In this document: positions 17,261 through 26,149 of the stretch, piece after piece
How positions within the stretch are numbered: position 1 is the first letter of the stretch
Layout: each line of letters opens with the position of its first letter
Assembly: GCA_022360275.1 (NCBI GenBank)
Contig: JAKSDC010000186.1
Location: forward strand, 1-32,690
DNA: 32,690 nucleotides
Direction: 5' to 3'
Source of the DNA: Chlorobiales bacterium
GTDB lineage: Bacteria; Bacteroidota; Chlorobiia; Chlorobiales; Chlorobiaceae
Program-made: the position numbers and the translations under genes
Notes under the pieces: model-generated
Told to the model about the DNA's origin: nothing
What the model saw: only the letters and a program-made list of their open reading frames with translations
The model's database searches: none

Positions 17261-17287
17261 AAAAAACCCGCAAGACGCGGTTTTTTT
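17261..17287. terminator. Bidirectional terminator between L,D-transpeptidase and metH
   Basis: An A-run and CCGC pair with GCGG and a T-run around a 5-nt loop, with one bulged C. It sits between two convergent stop codons and gives a U-tract on both strands. Confidence 0.85.
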
Positions 17288-17295
17288 CAATTGTT

Positions 17296-20200
17296 TCAGA
17301 AATCTACGTAGTTTAGATGAGGTCCAAGCCATTTCTCGATCTCACCCACACTCATTTTTTTGCGTTCTGCATAATCCTCGATCTGATCTTTTCCGATCGT
17401 TCCGAGTACGAAATATTTGGCATCAGGGTGCGAGAAGTACATTCCGCATACCGATGCCGGCGGATTCATGGCATAGGTCTCCGTCAGGGTGATCCCTGTA
17501 TTGACTTCACTGTTGAGCAGGTTGAAAATGAGCGGTTTTTCAGTATGGTCAGGGCACGCAGGGTAGCCTGGTGCCGGGCGGATTCCCCTGTACTGCTCGG
17601 CAATCAGTTGCGCTTTCGAAAGGTTTTCGTCAGGGGCGTATCCCCACAATTCTGTCCTGACTTTCCGGTGAAGCATTTCCGCAAAAGCTTCTGCGAATCT
17701 GTCGGCAAGGGCCTGTGTCATGATGCGGCGGTAGTCATCATGCGATTTTTCGAAATGCTCCATCATCTTTTTGACGCCATGGCCGGCTGTAACAGTGAAG
17801 CAGCCGATATAGTCGTTCAGGCCGCTTGACTTCGGAGCAATAAAATCTGCAAGAGCCAAGTTGGGATGATCCTGACGCTTGTGGGCCTGCTGTCGCAGAG
17901 TGTGAAAGGTACAGAGGATATGTGCTCTGCTTTCGTCGGTGTAAATCTCTATGTCGTCGTGGTTACTGTTTGCCGGAAAAAGACCTGCAACGCCCTTTGC
18001 CGTGAAGGACTGTTTTGTACAGATGGTGTCGAGCAAATCGTTGGCATCGTCAAAAAGTTTGCGAGCTTCGGTTCCATACTGATTATGGTCGAAAATATCG
18101 GGGTATTTTCCGTGAAGTTCCCAAACCCTAAAGAAAGGAGTCCAGTCGATATATTCCCGGAGATCTTTCAGGGAGACGTTGTCAAGGATGGTAAGGCCCA
18201 ACTGGTTCGGTACCGCTACTGTATCGCTGCCCCAGGACAGTTTTGCCCGGTTTTTTCTTGACTCCTCGATGCTGAGGAACTTTTTTGAGGCGTTTCTCGC
18301 AGCATGACTTTCGCGCAAGGTTTCCTGTTCTTTTTGCAGTTTTGCAACATAGTCCTTGCGGAGGGAGGGCGTTACAAGACTGGCGACAGCCGGAACGCTT
18401 CGTGAGGCATCGAGTACCTGAACAACCTGCCCCGAATAGTTAGGGGCGATTTTTACTGCCGTATGGATTTTCGATGTGGTTGCTCCGCCTATCAGAAGGG
18501 GGGTTTTCATTCCTTTTCGTTCCATCTCTTTGGCGACATGAACCATTTCATCAAGTGACGGAGTAATGAGGCCGCTGAGGCCGATCACATCCGCGTTCTC
18601 TTTTTCGGCGGCCTCGAGAATCTTTTCGCATGGCATCATGACGCCTATATCGACAACATCGAAATTGTTACAGGCCAGTACAACTGCTACGATGTTCTTG
18701 CCAATGTCGTGCACATCCCCTTTCACCGTTGCCAGCAGTACTTTTGCCGCGGACTTGGAATCCTTGTTTTTTGCTTTTTCCTCCTCGATAAACGGGATAA
18801 GGTAGGCAACCGCTTTTTTCATCACGCGGGCGCTTTTGACGACCTGTGGGAGGAACATCTTGCCTTCGGCGAACAGGTCGCCAATGACGTTCATGCCGCT
18901 CATCAACGGTCCCTCAATGATATCCAGCGGGTTTGGGTAATTCTGCCGGGCTTCTTCGGTATCCGCGTCGATATAATCCACGATTCCTTTTATAAGGGCA
19001 TGCTGTAATCGTTCTTCAACCGTGCAGCTCCGCCATTCCGCCTGTTTTTCCTCGGTCTTTGTATCATCGCCCTTGACGGTTTCCGCGTACTCCACAAGTC
19101 GCTCGGTCGCGTCTGAACGCCGGTTGAGCAGGACATCCTCTACTTTTTCAAGTAACGCGTTGTCAATTTCATCATAAACGGCAAGCTGACCGGCGTTGAC
19201 GATTCCCATGTCAAGACCTGCCCGGACGGCATGGAACAGGAATGCAGCATGCATCGCTTCCCTTACGGGGTTGTTCCCTCGGAACGAGAAGGATACGTTA
19301 CTGATACCTCCCGACACTTTAGCGTGCGGCAGGTTCTGCTTGATCCAGCGCACGGATTCGATAAAGTCGACAGCGTAGTTGTTATGCTCTTCGATACCGG
19401 TTGCAACGGTCAGCACGTTCGGGTCGAATATGATATCTTCAGGAGGAAATCCTACTTCCTCCGTGAGAATCCCGTATGCCCGTCGGCAGATCTCGATGCG
19501 GCGTTCGAGAGAGTCTGCCTGACCTTTTTCGTCGAACGCCATCACAACGGCTGCAGCACCGTACTGCATAATCTTACGGGCACGTTCCCTGAAAGGTTCT
19601 TCGCCCTCCTTCAGGCTGATGGAGTTGACAATACATTTGCCCTGGGTACAGCGAAGGCCGCTTTCAATTACCGACCATTTCGACGAGTCGATCATCAGCG
19701 GGACTTTGGCTATTTCAGGTTCGGAAGCGACCAGGTTTATGAAATCCCGCATTACCTTTTCCGAGTCAAGCATGCCTTCATCGACATTGATATCGATCAC
19801 CTGTGCTCCGTTTTCAACCTGCTGGCGGGCAATGGAGAGGGCGTCGTCGTATTGTTTTTCCCTGATGAGCCGGGCGAATTTTCTCGATCCTGTCACGTTG
19901 GTGCGTTCACCCACGTTGATGAATCCGGTTGTCCGATTGACAAAAAGCGGTTCGAGACCGGACAAACGGAGTTCGGAAGCGGGCTCGGGTTTTTGCCTGG
20001 GCCGGATCGTTGAAACTTTTTCGGCGATGGCTCTGATATGGTCGGGCGTGGTACCGCAGCAGCCGCCGACGATGTTGACGAATCCCGATTCTGCAAAATC
20101 CGCAATCTGGGACGCCATGTATTCAGGGCTGTCGTCGTATTCACCGAATTCATTGGGCAGGCCGGCGTTGGGGTAAACGCTGACAAAGCTGCCTGCAATA

Positions 20201-20982
20201 TTGGAGAGCGTTTCAAGAAAAGGTCTCATCTGTTGTGCCCCCAGGGCACAGTTCAGTCCTACGCTCAGCAGTCCCGAAGTATGCGCCACTGAAATCCAGA
20301 ATGCCTCGGTCGTCTGTCCGGAAAGAGTACGCCCGCTTGCATCGACAATGGTTCCGGAAATCATGACAGGCAGCCGGACTCCTTTTTCCCGGCTCATCTC
20401 CTCGATTGCATAAATGGCAGCTTTGCAATTAAGGGTATCGAATACGGTTTCGACAAGCAGGATATCAACCCCTCCCTCGATGAGGCCCTCGAGCTGTGCT
20501 TGGTAATTTCGAACGATGTCCTCAAAAGATACCGCCCGGTATCCCGGGTTGTTGACGTCGGGAGAGAGCGACAAGGTCTTGTTTGTGGGGCCGATCGACC
20601 CTGCAACGAAGCGGGGCTTGGAAGGATCTTTCGCCGTATAGGCATCAGCGGCCCTGCGTGCCAGGCGTGCAGCCTCCAAGTTCAGTTCCTTTACGAGGTT
20701 TTCCATGCCGTAATCAGCCTGGGAAACCGGGTTTGCGTTGAAGGTGTTGGTCTCGATAATGTCTGATCCCGCTTCCAGAAACTCGCAATGAATTGCATGA
20801 ATGATATCAGGCTGCGTGAGAACAAGGATGTCGTTATTCCCTTTAAGAGGGTGGGAGTGGGAGGCGAACCGTCGAGCACGAAAATCTTTTTCCTCGAATT
20901 TGTATCTCTGGATCATGGTGCCCATGGCTCCGTCCAGCACAAGTATTTTCTTTCCCAGTAGACTTGCGGGTGTTTCCTTCAT
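17296..20982 (-). CDS. metH: Cobalamin-dependent methionine synthase
   Basis: This enzyme transfers the methyl group of 5-methyltetrahydrofolate to homocysteine through methylcobalamin. It has 1228 residues, almost exactly the length of E. coli MetH. Domains in order: homocysteine-binding (about 1-325, zinc ligands C308 and C309 in GGCCGTTPDH plus an upstream GLNCALG), pterin-binding (about 355-615, with NVGERTNVTGS), and the cap and B12-binding domain (about 640-880, cobalt ligand H758 in DVHDIGKN). The SAM-binding reactivation domain (about 900-1228, with RPAPGYPACPDHTEK) completes it. The frame opens at a TTG at 20997. ATG 20982 (MKETPASLLGKKILVLDGAM) fits homologues better, although neither has a clear ribosome binding site. 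It is last in a long - strand series with 84 nt to the esterase gene, and I see no cobalamin or SAM riboswitch in that gap. Confidence 0.97.
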   Translation of the reverse strand: MKETPASLLGKKILVLDGAMGTMIQRYKFEEKDFRARRFASHSHPLKGNNDILVLTQPDIIHAIHCEFLEAGSDIIETNTFNANPVSQADYGMENLVKELNLEAARLARRAADAYTAKDPSKPRFVAGSIGPTNKTLSLSPDVNNPGYRAVSFEDIVRNYQAQLEGLIEGGVDILLVETVFDTLNCKAAIYAIEEMSREKGVRLPVMISGTIVDASGRTLSGQTTEAFWISVAHTSGLLSVGLNCALGAQQMRPFLETLSNIAGSFVSVYPNAGLPNEFGEYDDSPEYMASQIADFAESGFVNIVGGCCGTTPDHIRAIAEKVSTIRPRQKPEPASELRLSGLEPLFVNRTTGFINVGERTNVTGSRKFARLIREKQYDDALSIARQQVENGAQVIDINVDEGMLDSEKVMRDFINLVASEPEIAKVPLMIDSSKWSVIESGLRCTQGKCIVNSISLKEGEEPFRERARKIMQYGAAAVVMAFDEKGQADSLERRIEICRRAYGILTEEVGFPPEDIIFDPNVLTVATGIEEHNNYAVDFIESVRWIKQNLPHAKVSGGISNVSFSFRGNNPVREAMHAAFLFHAVRAGLDMGIVNAGQLAVYDEIDNALLEKVEDVLLNRRSDATERLVEYAETVKGDDTKTEEKQAEWRSCTVEERLQHALIKGIVDYIDADTEEARQNYPNPLDIIEGPLMSGMNVIGDLFAEGKMFLPQVVKSARVMKKAVAYLIPFIEEEKAKNKDSKSAAKVLLATVKGDVHDIGKNIVAVVLACNNFDVVDIGVMMPCEKILEAAEKENADVIGLSGLITPSLDEMVHVAKEMERKGMKTPLLIGGATTSKIHTAVKIAPNYSGQVVQVLDASRSVPAVASLVTPSLRKDYVAKLQKEQETLRESHAARNASKKFLSIEESRKNRAKLSWGSDTVAVPNQLGLTILDNVSLKDLREYIDWTPFFRVWELHGKYPDIFDHNQYGTEARKLFDDANDLLDTICTKQSFTAKGVAGLFPANSNHDDIEIYTDESRAHILCTFHTLRQQAHKRQDHPNLALADFIAPKSSGLNDYIGCFTVTAGHGVKKMMEHFEKSHDDYRRIMTQALADRFAEAFAEMLHRKVRTELWGYAPDENLSKAQLIAEQYRGIRPAPGYPACPDHTEKPLIFNLLNSEVNTGITLTETYAMNPPASVCGMYFSHPDAKYFVLGTIGKDQIEDYAERKKMSVGEIEKWLGPHLNYVDF

Positions 20983-21066
20983 TATTTTTTCATGCAATCA
21001 TCGAATTAAAAGCCTGAATATACGCATTCTCTCTCAATTCGTTGAGCAAGACGGGCGTCATGGTTC

Positions 21067-21741
21067 TCAGGATGAAGCTTTTTCCTTTCTCTTGCGCTCA
21101 AGCCAATCTTTAATAAGCTCAAGCGCATGGTTGTTGATCTCATGTCCCATGGCGTACTCCCTGTAGGTAAGCAGGTCGACATGTTCTGCAAGCCAGTTTT
21201 CAGAGCGCCTTCCGTTGGTAACAGGAAGGACATCGTCATAGAGGCCGTGTATGACCAGAAACGGGATCGACCGGAACAGTTCGGGGTCTGTATTGACAAG
21301 CGTGGATGACTCGGGGAACTGTCCGCTCAAGGCTATCACGCCGTGAAGCAGGGAGGGTTCGGCAAGAGCGGTGAGATAACTCATGACCGCGCCTTGACTG
21401 AAACCCATAAGCCAGATTTTTCCTTCACGGGCATCGTACCCGGCGATAATGTCATGCAGAAAATCCAGAAGTGTCTCCTTCGTTCTGCGCGTAGCTTCCC
21501 GATCGATGGTTATTCCTTCCTGTGTAAACTCGACGGGAAACCAGCCGTACATTTCGGGCGCAAGCACGAGCGGCGCTCTCGGGGTGATGAAATGCAGGTT
21601 TTGATCGAGTAAAGGGGCAAGTTGCATGAGGTCTTTTTCGTTGCTCCCATATCCGTGCAGCATGACGAGGATGTCACCTTTGTGCCCTGATTGAGAGGGC
21701 ATGTCGAGGTAGGTAAGAGTGGACTGTTTACGCTGAAGCAT
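21067..21741 (-). CDS. Carboxylesterase/phospholipase family alpha/beta hydrolase
   Basis: The protein has 224 residues and is cytoplasmic by appearance. It shows the alpha/beta-hydrolase pattern of the YpfH/carboxylesterase type: MLHGYGSNEKDLMQLAPLL, FITPRAPL, the nucleophile elbow GFSQGAVMS (Ser), the acid region HGLYDDVLPV (Asp), and the catalytic His in AMGHEINN. The physiological substrate is unknown; short acyl esters, acyl-thioesters or lysophospholipids are typical of relatives. The frame could start at 21765 (TTG), but those codons are made of the 30-nt repeat that also precedes dapB. I chose ATG 21741, which gives MLQRKQSTLTYLDMPS. No ribosome binding site is visible. Confidence 0.88.
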   Translation of the reverse strand: MLQRKQSTLTYLDMPSQSGHKGDILVMLHGYGSNEKDLMQLAPLLDQNLHFITPRAPLVLAPEMYGWFPVEFTQEGITIDREATRRTKETLLDFLHDIIAGYDAREGKIWLMGFSQGAVMSYLTALAEPSLLHGVIALSGQFPESSTLVNTDPELFRSIPFLVIHGLYDDVLPVTNGRRSENWLAEHVDLLTYREYAMGHEINNHALELIKDWLERKRKEKASS

Positions 21742-21751
21742 TGTGAAAATC

Positions 21752-21781
21752 AGGTCAAAGTTCAAAAGTTACAAGTCAAAA
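21752..21781 (-). repeat. 30-nt repeat upstream of esterase start (copy A)
   Basis: Read on the - strand it begins TTTTGACTTGTAACTTTTGA and ends ACTTTGACCT. It matches 27 of 30 positions with the element at 29370-29399, which lies in the same orientation just before dapB. It occupies the usual ribosome-binding and leader region of the esterase gene. Confidence 0.8.
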
Positions 21782-21828
21782 AGATAGTTTTCTACTGTTG
21801 TTTTGACGTATCCCTTGCTGGAGGCAGC

Positions 21829-22923
21829 CTACTCTGAACGGAGTGCTGATTCCGGTGTTGCCTCTTTTATAATCCCGCCGCCGATAACCTCATCTTCCCG
21901 GTAGAACACGACCGCTTGGCCGGGGGTTATCGATTGCTTTGGTTTGTCAAAAACCACCTCGATCCTGTTTTCGCCGACGGGAACAATGATGCAAGCTTCT
22001 TCGGTATCACGGTAACGTATACGTGCGGCAGCTCTCGTTGGTGTTTCAGGACGGCTGATCCCGGTCCAGTTCATGTTTTCAGCAATTAGCTTACTGCACA
22101 GCAGCGTCGTTTTGCGGCCCACATGGATCCGGTTCTTTTCCGCGTCGAGCCGGGTGACATAGAGGGGTTCCGGAGATGATACGCCGAGCCCCTTTCGCTG
22201 TCCAATGGTGTAGAAAGGATAGCCGGCATGGCGGCCTATAACCGTTCCTTCACTATCGACTATCTCTCCTCCTTTCAATTGCTCTGAAAGGCCGGGAAGG
22301 GATGATTTCAGGAATTCTCTATAATCGTTATCGGGAACAAAACATATTTCCTGGCTATCCTTTTTTTCCGCGGATCTGACGCCGAACCTGCGGGCAAGTT
22401 CGCGTACTTCAGGCTTCGTGAGGTTTCCTAACGGAAGAATCGTTTTTGACAGTTCTTCTCTGCTGAGCATCCACAGGAAGTAACTCTGGTCTTTCTGACT
22501 GTCAGCCCCCTTGAAAAGGCGGCAGGTACCGCTGCTGCAATCGATTCTGGCATAATGCCCTGTCGCGATATGACTTGCCCGCAGAAGATCAGCGCCTTTC
22601 AGGAGGCCTTTCCATTTGATCAACTTGTTGCATACCATGCACGGATTGGGTGTTCGGCCGGCAAGATAATCCTGTTGAAAATAGTCAATAATATCCCTGC
22701 GAAAGCTGCCGCTGAGGTTGAACGAGAAGACCGGAAAACGGTAGGCTTGCAAATCGCTGGTGATCAGCGGGGATTTTTCAAGGCTCGTACTGTCATCGGA
22801 ATGGTCGAGAACTTTGATATGCAGGCCGGTGACCCGATAACCTTTTTCAATGAGAATACAGGCTGCAACAGCGGAATCAACTCCCCCGGAAATACCGACT
22901 ATGACATGTTCCTTTTCCATCAT
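21829..22923 (-). CDS. mnmA: tRNA-specific 2-thiouridylase
   Basis: This enzyme makes the 2-thio group of wobble uridine 34 in Lys, Glu and Gln tRNAs, using ATP and a persulfide sulfur donor. It has 364 residues. The PP-loop GISGGVDSAVAA opens the protein. The catalytic cysteines are C95 (NPCMVCNK) and C194 (QEICFVPD), both typical. GRHAGYPFYTIGQRKGLGV and a C-terminal beta-barrel with PGQAVVFY complete the family pattern. The frame continues upstream into the ETF-quinone oxidoreductase gene, but tandem ATGs at 22923 and 22920 match homologues and begin 4 nt after that gene's stop, so the two are translationally coupled. Confidence 0.96.
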   Translation of the reverse strand: MMEKEHVIVGISGGVDSAVAACILIEKGYRVTGLHIKVLDHSDDSTSLEKSPLITSDLQAYRFPVFSFNLSGSFRRDIIDYFQQDYLAGRTPNPCMVCNKLIKWKGLLKGADLLRASHIATGHYARIDCSSGTCRLFKGADSQKDQSYFLWMLSREELSKTILPLGNLTKPEVRELARRFGVRSAEKKDSQEICFVPDNDYREFLKSSLPGLSEQLKGGEIVDSEGTVIGRHAGYPFYTIGQRKGLGVSSPEPLYVTRLDAEKNRIHVGRKTTLLCSKLIAENMNWTGISRPETPTRAAARIRYRDTEEACIIVPVGENRIEVVFDKPKQSITPGQAVVFYREDEVIGGGIIKEATPESALRSE

Positions 22924-22927
22924 CCGC

Positions 22928-24601
22928 TTAACTTGATCTGTAGCACGGCCCTCCGCCTCCCTCCGGTGGCACCCAGGTAATAATACCAAAAGGGTCGGCG
23001 ATTTCACAGGTTTTACAGTGAAGGCAGTTCGACGGGGACAGCTTCAGTATAGGATCGGCATCATGATCGATTTCATAAACGCCAGCAGGACAGAAATGCT
23101 GGCAGGGATTGCCGAATGCTTCGGTGCATTTCGTTGTGCAGATGTCGGAGATGTGCTCTTTTTTTATACGCAAATGGCAGGGCTGGTCTTCTTCATGAAC
23201 GGTGCCGGATACATAGAGGTCGGCGCTTTTTGAAAAAGTCAGTGAATCGTCGGGTTGAAACGCTTCTTTTTGCTTTAGCCAGTTCCGGTATTCCTTTTTG
23301 CCGGGCAGCAACCTGTTTTCTTTTGGTGGGGCTGCTTTTTCTGCCAGGGCTATACCGGGTATTTTCAAAGAAATCCCGGCCTGTATGAGTCCTTTATAAA
23401 GTCCTTGTTCAAATGCCTGACGGTAATTTCTTGCTTTGTACATCTCTTCGTGACCGGCGGATGCTTCAAGGCGTTGGCGATAGGAAAGAAGAGCATTTGT
23501 TGAAAAATCATCTGAAAGCAGGGAAGTGAAAAGTGTTTCAGCGGCATGGATACCCGACTGCATCGCCAGGTGAAGGCCTTTCAGACGCTGCATGTTGACA
23601 AGACCGGCGGTTTCCCCGGTAAGCAGAAATCCCGGCCCTGCAGGTTTCGGCATGGCATGGTAACCGCCGGATGTAATGGCCTTGGCACCATATTCGAGCA
23701 GGCGCCCATCCTTGATAAACGACTGTAAGAGAGGGTGTTGTTTGAAAAGCTGCAGATTGTAATGGGGGTCGACCACCGGCCGCTCCGGTTCGACTGACGT
23801 GACGAATCCCAGAGAAATCTCTGTATCAGATGCGGCATACAGCCACCCTCCTCCGTATATCGATGATGGAAGCGGATAGCCGAAGGTGTGCAGAATGTCA
23901 CCGGCTTCTATCCGTCCGGGGGGAACTTTCCATACTTCCTTGACCCCGGTTTCATAGATTTGCTTGTGTGTGTTCTCCGACAGGCCGAACTGATGATCCA
24001 GTTGGCGGAAAATGGAGCCCCGTGCCCCTTCTCCCACAACGATTGCTTTTGCGTTGAGCCGCATTCCCGGTTCGGCTCCGGGTCTGGCATTGCCCTGTCT
24101 GTCGATGCCTTTGTCATCCGTAATGACTCCCAGTACCTGCCCGTTTTCTATAACCGGTTCAACTGCGGCGGTATTATCCAGAATTGTCAAGCCTTCGGCT
24201 TCAGCCATTTCACTCAGCCAGGACCCGAACCTGCTCAGTGAAACAACATAGCAGCCCTCGTTGCGGAAAGGTTCAGGAAGATAAGGTATCGGAAACTTCC
24301 TTTTTTCAGAAAGAAACCAAACCGACTCCTTTGTAACTTCGGCTTCGACAGGGCATCCCCGTTCGCGGAAGTCGGGAAGAAACATTTCTAAAACGCAAGG
24401 GTCAAGAATTGCACCGGACAGAAGATGTGCTCCCGCGTACCTTCCTTTTTCCAGAACAGCTATTTCTGGCTCGACAGGGGTTTTACCCTTTGCATTATGA
24501 CGGGATACGAGATGCTGCAGATGCAGGGCCGCGGTAAGGTTTGCCGGTCCTGCTCCGATGAAAACAATATCGAAATCAAGCGATTCTCTTTCAGGTGACA
24601 C
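22928..24601 (-). CDS. Electron transfer flavoprotein-quinone oxidoreductase
   Basis: The protein has 557 residues, the usual length for ETF-QO. The FAD-binding N-terminus DIVFIGAGPANLTAALHL is followed by HLLSGAILDP and by VGEGARGSIFRQL. GGYHAMPKPAGPGFLLTGET and AGLVNMQRLKGLHLAM form the second FAD segment. The C-terminal [4Fe-4S] ferredoxin-like domain has CTEAFGNPCQHFCPAGVYEI and CLHCKTCEIADPFGIITWVP, giving the cluster cysteines. Relatives pass electrons from reduced ETF to membrane quinone through a monotopic membrane association. The start is a GTG (24601) without a clear ribosome binding site; an in-frame stop lies just upstream. No etfA or etfB lies in the window, so the electron donor is not known here. 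mnmA follows immediately. Confidence 0.93.
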   Translation of the reverse strand: MSPERESLDFDIVFIGAGPANLTAALHLQHLVSRHNAKGKTPVEPEIAVLEKGRYAGAHLLSGAILDPCVLEMFLPDFRERGCPVEAEVTKESVWFLSEKRKFPIPYLPEPFRNEGCYVVSLSRFGSWLSEMAEAEGLTILDNTAAVEPVIENGQVLGVITDDKGIDRQGNARPGAEPGMRLNAKAIVVGEGARGSIFRQLDHQFGLSENTHKQIYETGVKEVWKVPPGRIEAGDILHTFGYPLPSSIYGGGWLYAASDTEISLGFVTSVEPERPVVDPHYNLQLFKQHPLLQSFIKDGRLLEYGAKAITSGGYHAMPKPAGPGFLLTGETAGLVNMQRLKGLHLAMQSGIHAAETLFTSLLSDDFSTNALLSYRQRLEASAGHEEMYKARNYRQAFEQGLYKGLIQAGISLKIPGIALAEKAAPPKENRLLPGKKEYRNWLKQKEAFQPDDSLTFSKSADLYVSGTVHEEDQPCHLRIKKEHISDICTTKCTEAFGNPCQHFCPAGVYEIDHDADPILKLSPSNCLHCKTCEIADPFGIITWVPPEGGGGPCYRSS

Positions 24602-24630
24602 AGTGTTCGGTAGTAGTTGTTAAATGATTT

Positions 24631-24706
24631 GGCTGGTTGGCGTGATGGCTCAATAGCTTGATAGTTCTCTTGCTAACCAGCTATTGAGCCGTCGGGCTAT
24701 CCAGCC
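24631..24706. repeat. Degenerate 8-bp-unit repeats forming a long imperfect hairpin
   Basis: The arms 24631-24658 and 24679-24706 pair at about 23 of 28 positions. This includes a perfect 12-bp core, GGCTCAATAGCT with AGCTATTGAGCC, around a 20-nt loop. Each arm is built of degenerate 8-mers such as AGCTATTG, AGCCGTCG, GGCTATCC and AGCCGTCT. It fills most of the 121-nt gap between mgtE and the ETF-QO gene. No T-run follows, so an intrinsic terminator is not obvious. Confidence 0.75.
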
Positions 24707-24722
24707 GTCTTGAAGATTCTTA

Positions 24723-26105
24723 TCAAAGCAATATTCCGCTCAGGAAAACCGTTGCTACACTGAAATAAATGATAATGCCTGCGACATCGACAATTGTCGC
24801 AACGAAGGGAGCGGAAGATGTGGCCGGATCAAGTCCCCAGCGCTGAAGCAGAAGCGGCAGCATCGAGCCGGCAAGGGTTCCGAGGAGGACGACGCCGATG
24901 AGCGATACGCCGACGGTATAGCCGACGGTAAGCCATTCGATATTGTAAGACCCAAGAATAACCGACCAGAATACAACCCTGAATATACCTATGAGGCCCA
25001 ATATACTGCCAAGAGCAAGCCCGGACAGTATTTCCCTTCTCATGACCCTCCACCAGTCCTTGATGGTGATTTCCCCAAGGGCGAGGGCTCTTATGATAAG
25101 GGTTGCGGCCTGTGACCCTGAATTGCCGCCGCTCGAAATAATCAGCGGAATGAAAGTTGCAAGAACGATAGCTTTAGCGAGTTCATCTTCGAAAAAAGCC
25201 ATTGCCGAAGCGGTCAGCATTTCCCCGAGAAAAAGCACCACGAGCCAGACCCCCCGTTTTTTTATGACCTCAAGGATGGGCAGGTCCATATAAGGTTCTT
25301 CAAGGGCTTCGATACCGCCGAACTTCTGGATATCCTCGGTCTCTTCTTCTTCAGCAACATCAAGCATATCGTCAACCGTAACGATGCCGATCAGATAACC
25401 ATTCGAGTCGACCACCGGAAGCGCAACCCGGTCGTATCGCTTGAATGTTTCAAGGGCGTCCTGCTGGTCCTGGGTTGCTGTAAGAGTAATGATCTTTTCT
25501 TCCGAGATCAGGTCCTTCACCTTTTTTTCCAGCTGGGAAAGAAGCAGCTCTTTTGCAGCCAGCTCTCCGATCAGCTTTCCGTAATCGTCTACGACATAGA
25601 TGACATTGAGGGTCTCGCTACCGTGACCGTATTTTCTGATATAATCAAGAACTTCAGTAATCGTCCAGTCTTTCTTGACGCTGATATAATCCGGAGACAT
25701 GAGTCGTCCGACGCTGTCCTCGGAGTAGGCAAGCAAGGTTTTTGCGATTTTAAACTCCTCGAACGAGAGGAGTTTCAGCAGTTCCTGAACAACGTTACTC
25801 GGAAGCTCCTCGAGCATTTCGGTTCGGTCGTCAGGAGACATGCTGTTGAGAATGTGTGTGACATCCTTTTTGGTAAGTGCTGTAAGCAGGTTCTGCTGGG
25901 CGTCGATATCGAGGTATTCAAACGTTTCCGTGGCTACTCCCCGCGGAAGCAGTCGGTACAGAATCGCCTGTTCGTTTTCCGGAAGATCCGATATAAGCTC
26001 GGCAAGGTCGACAGGAAGCCAATCGGTAAAAATTCGCTGCAGCGCACTAAAGTTCCTGCGCTCGATCAGTTCTCTTATTTCAGGTAGGATTGGAGTCCCG
26101 ATCAT
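24723..26105 (-). CDS. mgtE: MgtE-family magnesium transporter
   Basis: The protein has 460 residues, typical of the family. The cytoplasmic N-domain (about 1-130, helical with NEQAILYRLLPR and MSPDDRTEMLEEL) is followed by two CBS domains (about 135-255, with VGRLMSPDYISV and RVALPVVDSNGYLIGIVTVDDM). These domains sense Mg2+ in characterised MgtE. A connecting helix leads to about five membrane helices (about 285-460). The pore signature IISSGGNSGSQAATLIIRAL and the late DPATSSAPFVATIVDVAG are present. It imports Mg2+, or possibly Co2+, at the inner membrane. It begins 44 nt after the DNA glycosylase stop, so the two may share a transcript. No M-box riboswitch fits in that short gap. Confidence 0.95.
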   Translation of the reverse strand: MIGTPILPEIRELIERRNFSALQRIFTDWLPVDLAELISDLPENEQAILYRLLPRGVATETFEYLDIDAQQNLLTALTKKDVTHILNSMSPDDRTEMLEELPSNVVQELLKLLSFEEFKIAKTLLAYSEDSVGRLMSPDYISVKKDWTITEVLDYIRKYGHGSETLNVIYVVDDYGKLIGELAAKELLLSQLEKKVKDLISEEKIITLTATQDQQDALETFKRYDRVALPVVDSNGYLIGIVTVDDMLDVAEEEETEDIQKFGGIEALEEPYMDLPILEVIKKRGVWLVVLFLGEMLTASAMAFFEDELAKAIVLATFIPLIISSGGNSGSQAATLIIRALALGEITIKDWWRVMRREILSGLALGSILGLIGIFRVVFWSVILGSYNIEWLTVGYTVGVSLIGVVLLGTLAGSMLPLLLQRWGLDPATSSAPFVATIVDVAGIIIYFSVATVFLSGILL

Positions 26106-26149
26106 GTTTAGGATAGTTTAAGAGCTTGGCTAAAAAAGAAATTTTTTTT

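Noticed and set aside
20983..21066. Cobalamin or SAM riboswitch upstream of metH
   Set aside because: The gap to the esterase gene is only 84 nt and shows no B12-box or SAM-type core, so such a leader cannot fit.
24723..26087. Long + strand open frames inside mgtE, metH, tkt and zwf
   Set aside because: They are mirror frames of strongly conserved genes with no independent support.
26106..26149. Magnesium-sensing M-box upstream of mgtE
   Set aside because: The 44-nt gap is far too short for an M-box and holds only A/T-rich sequence.
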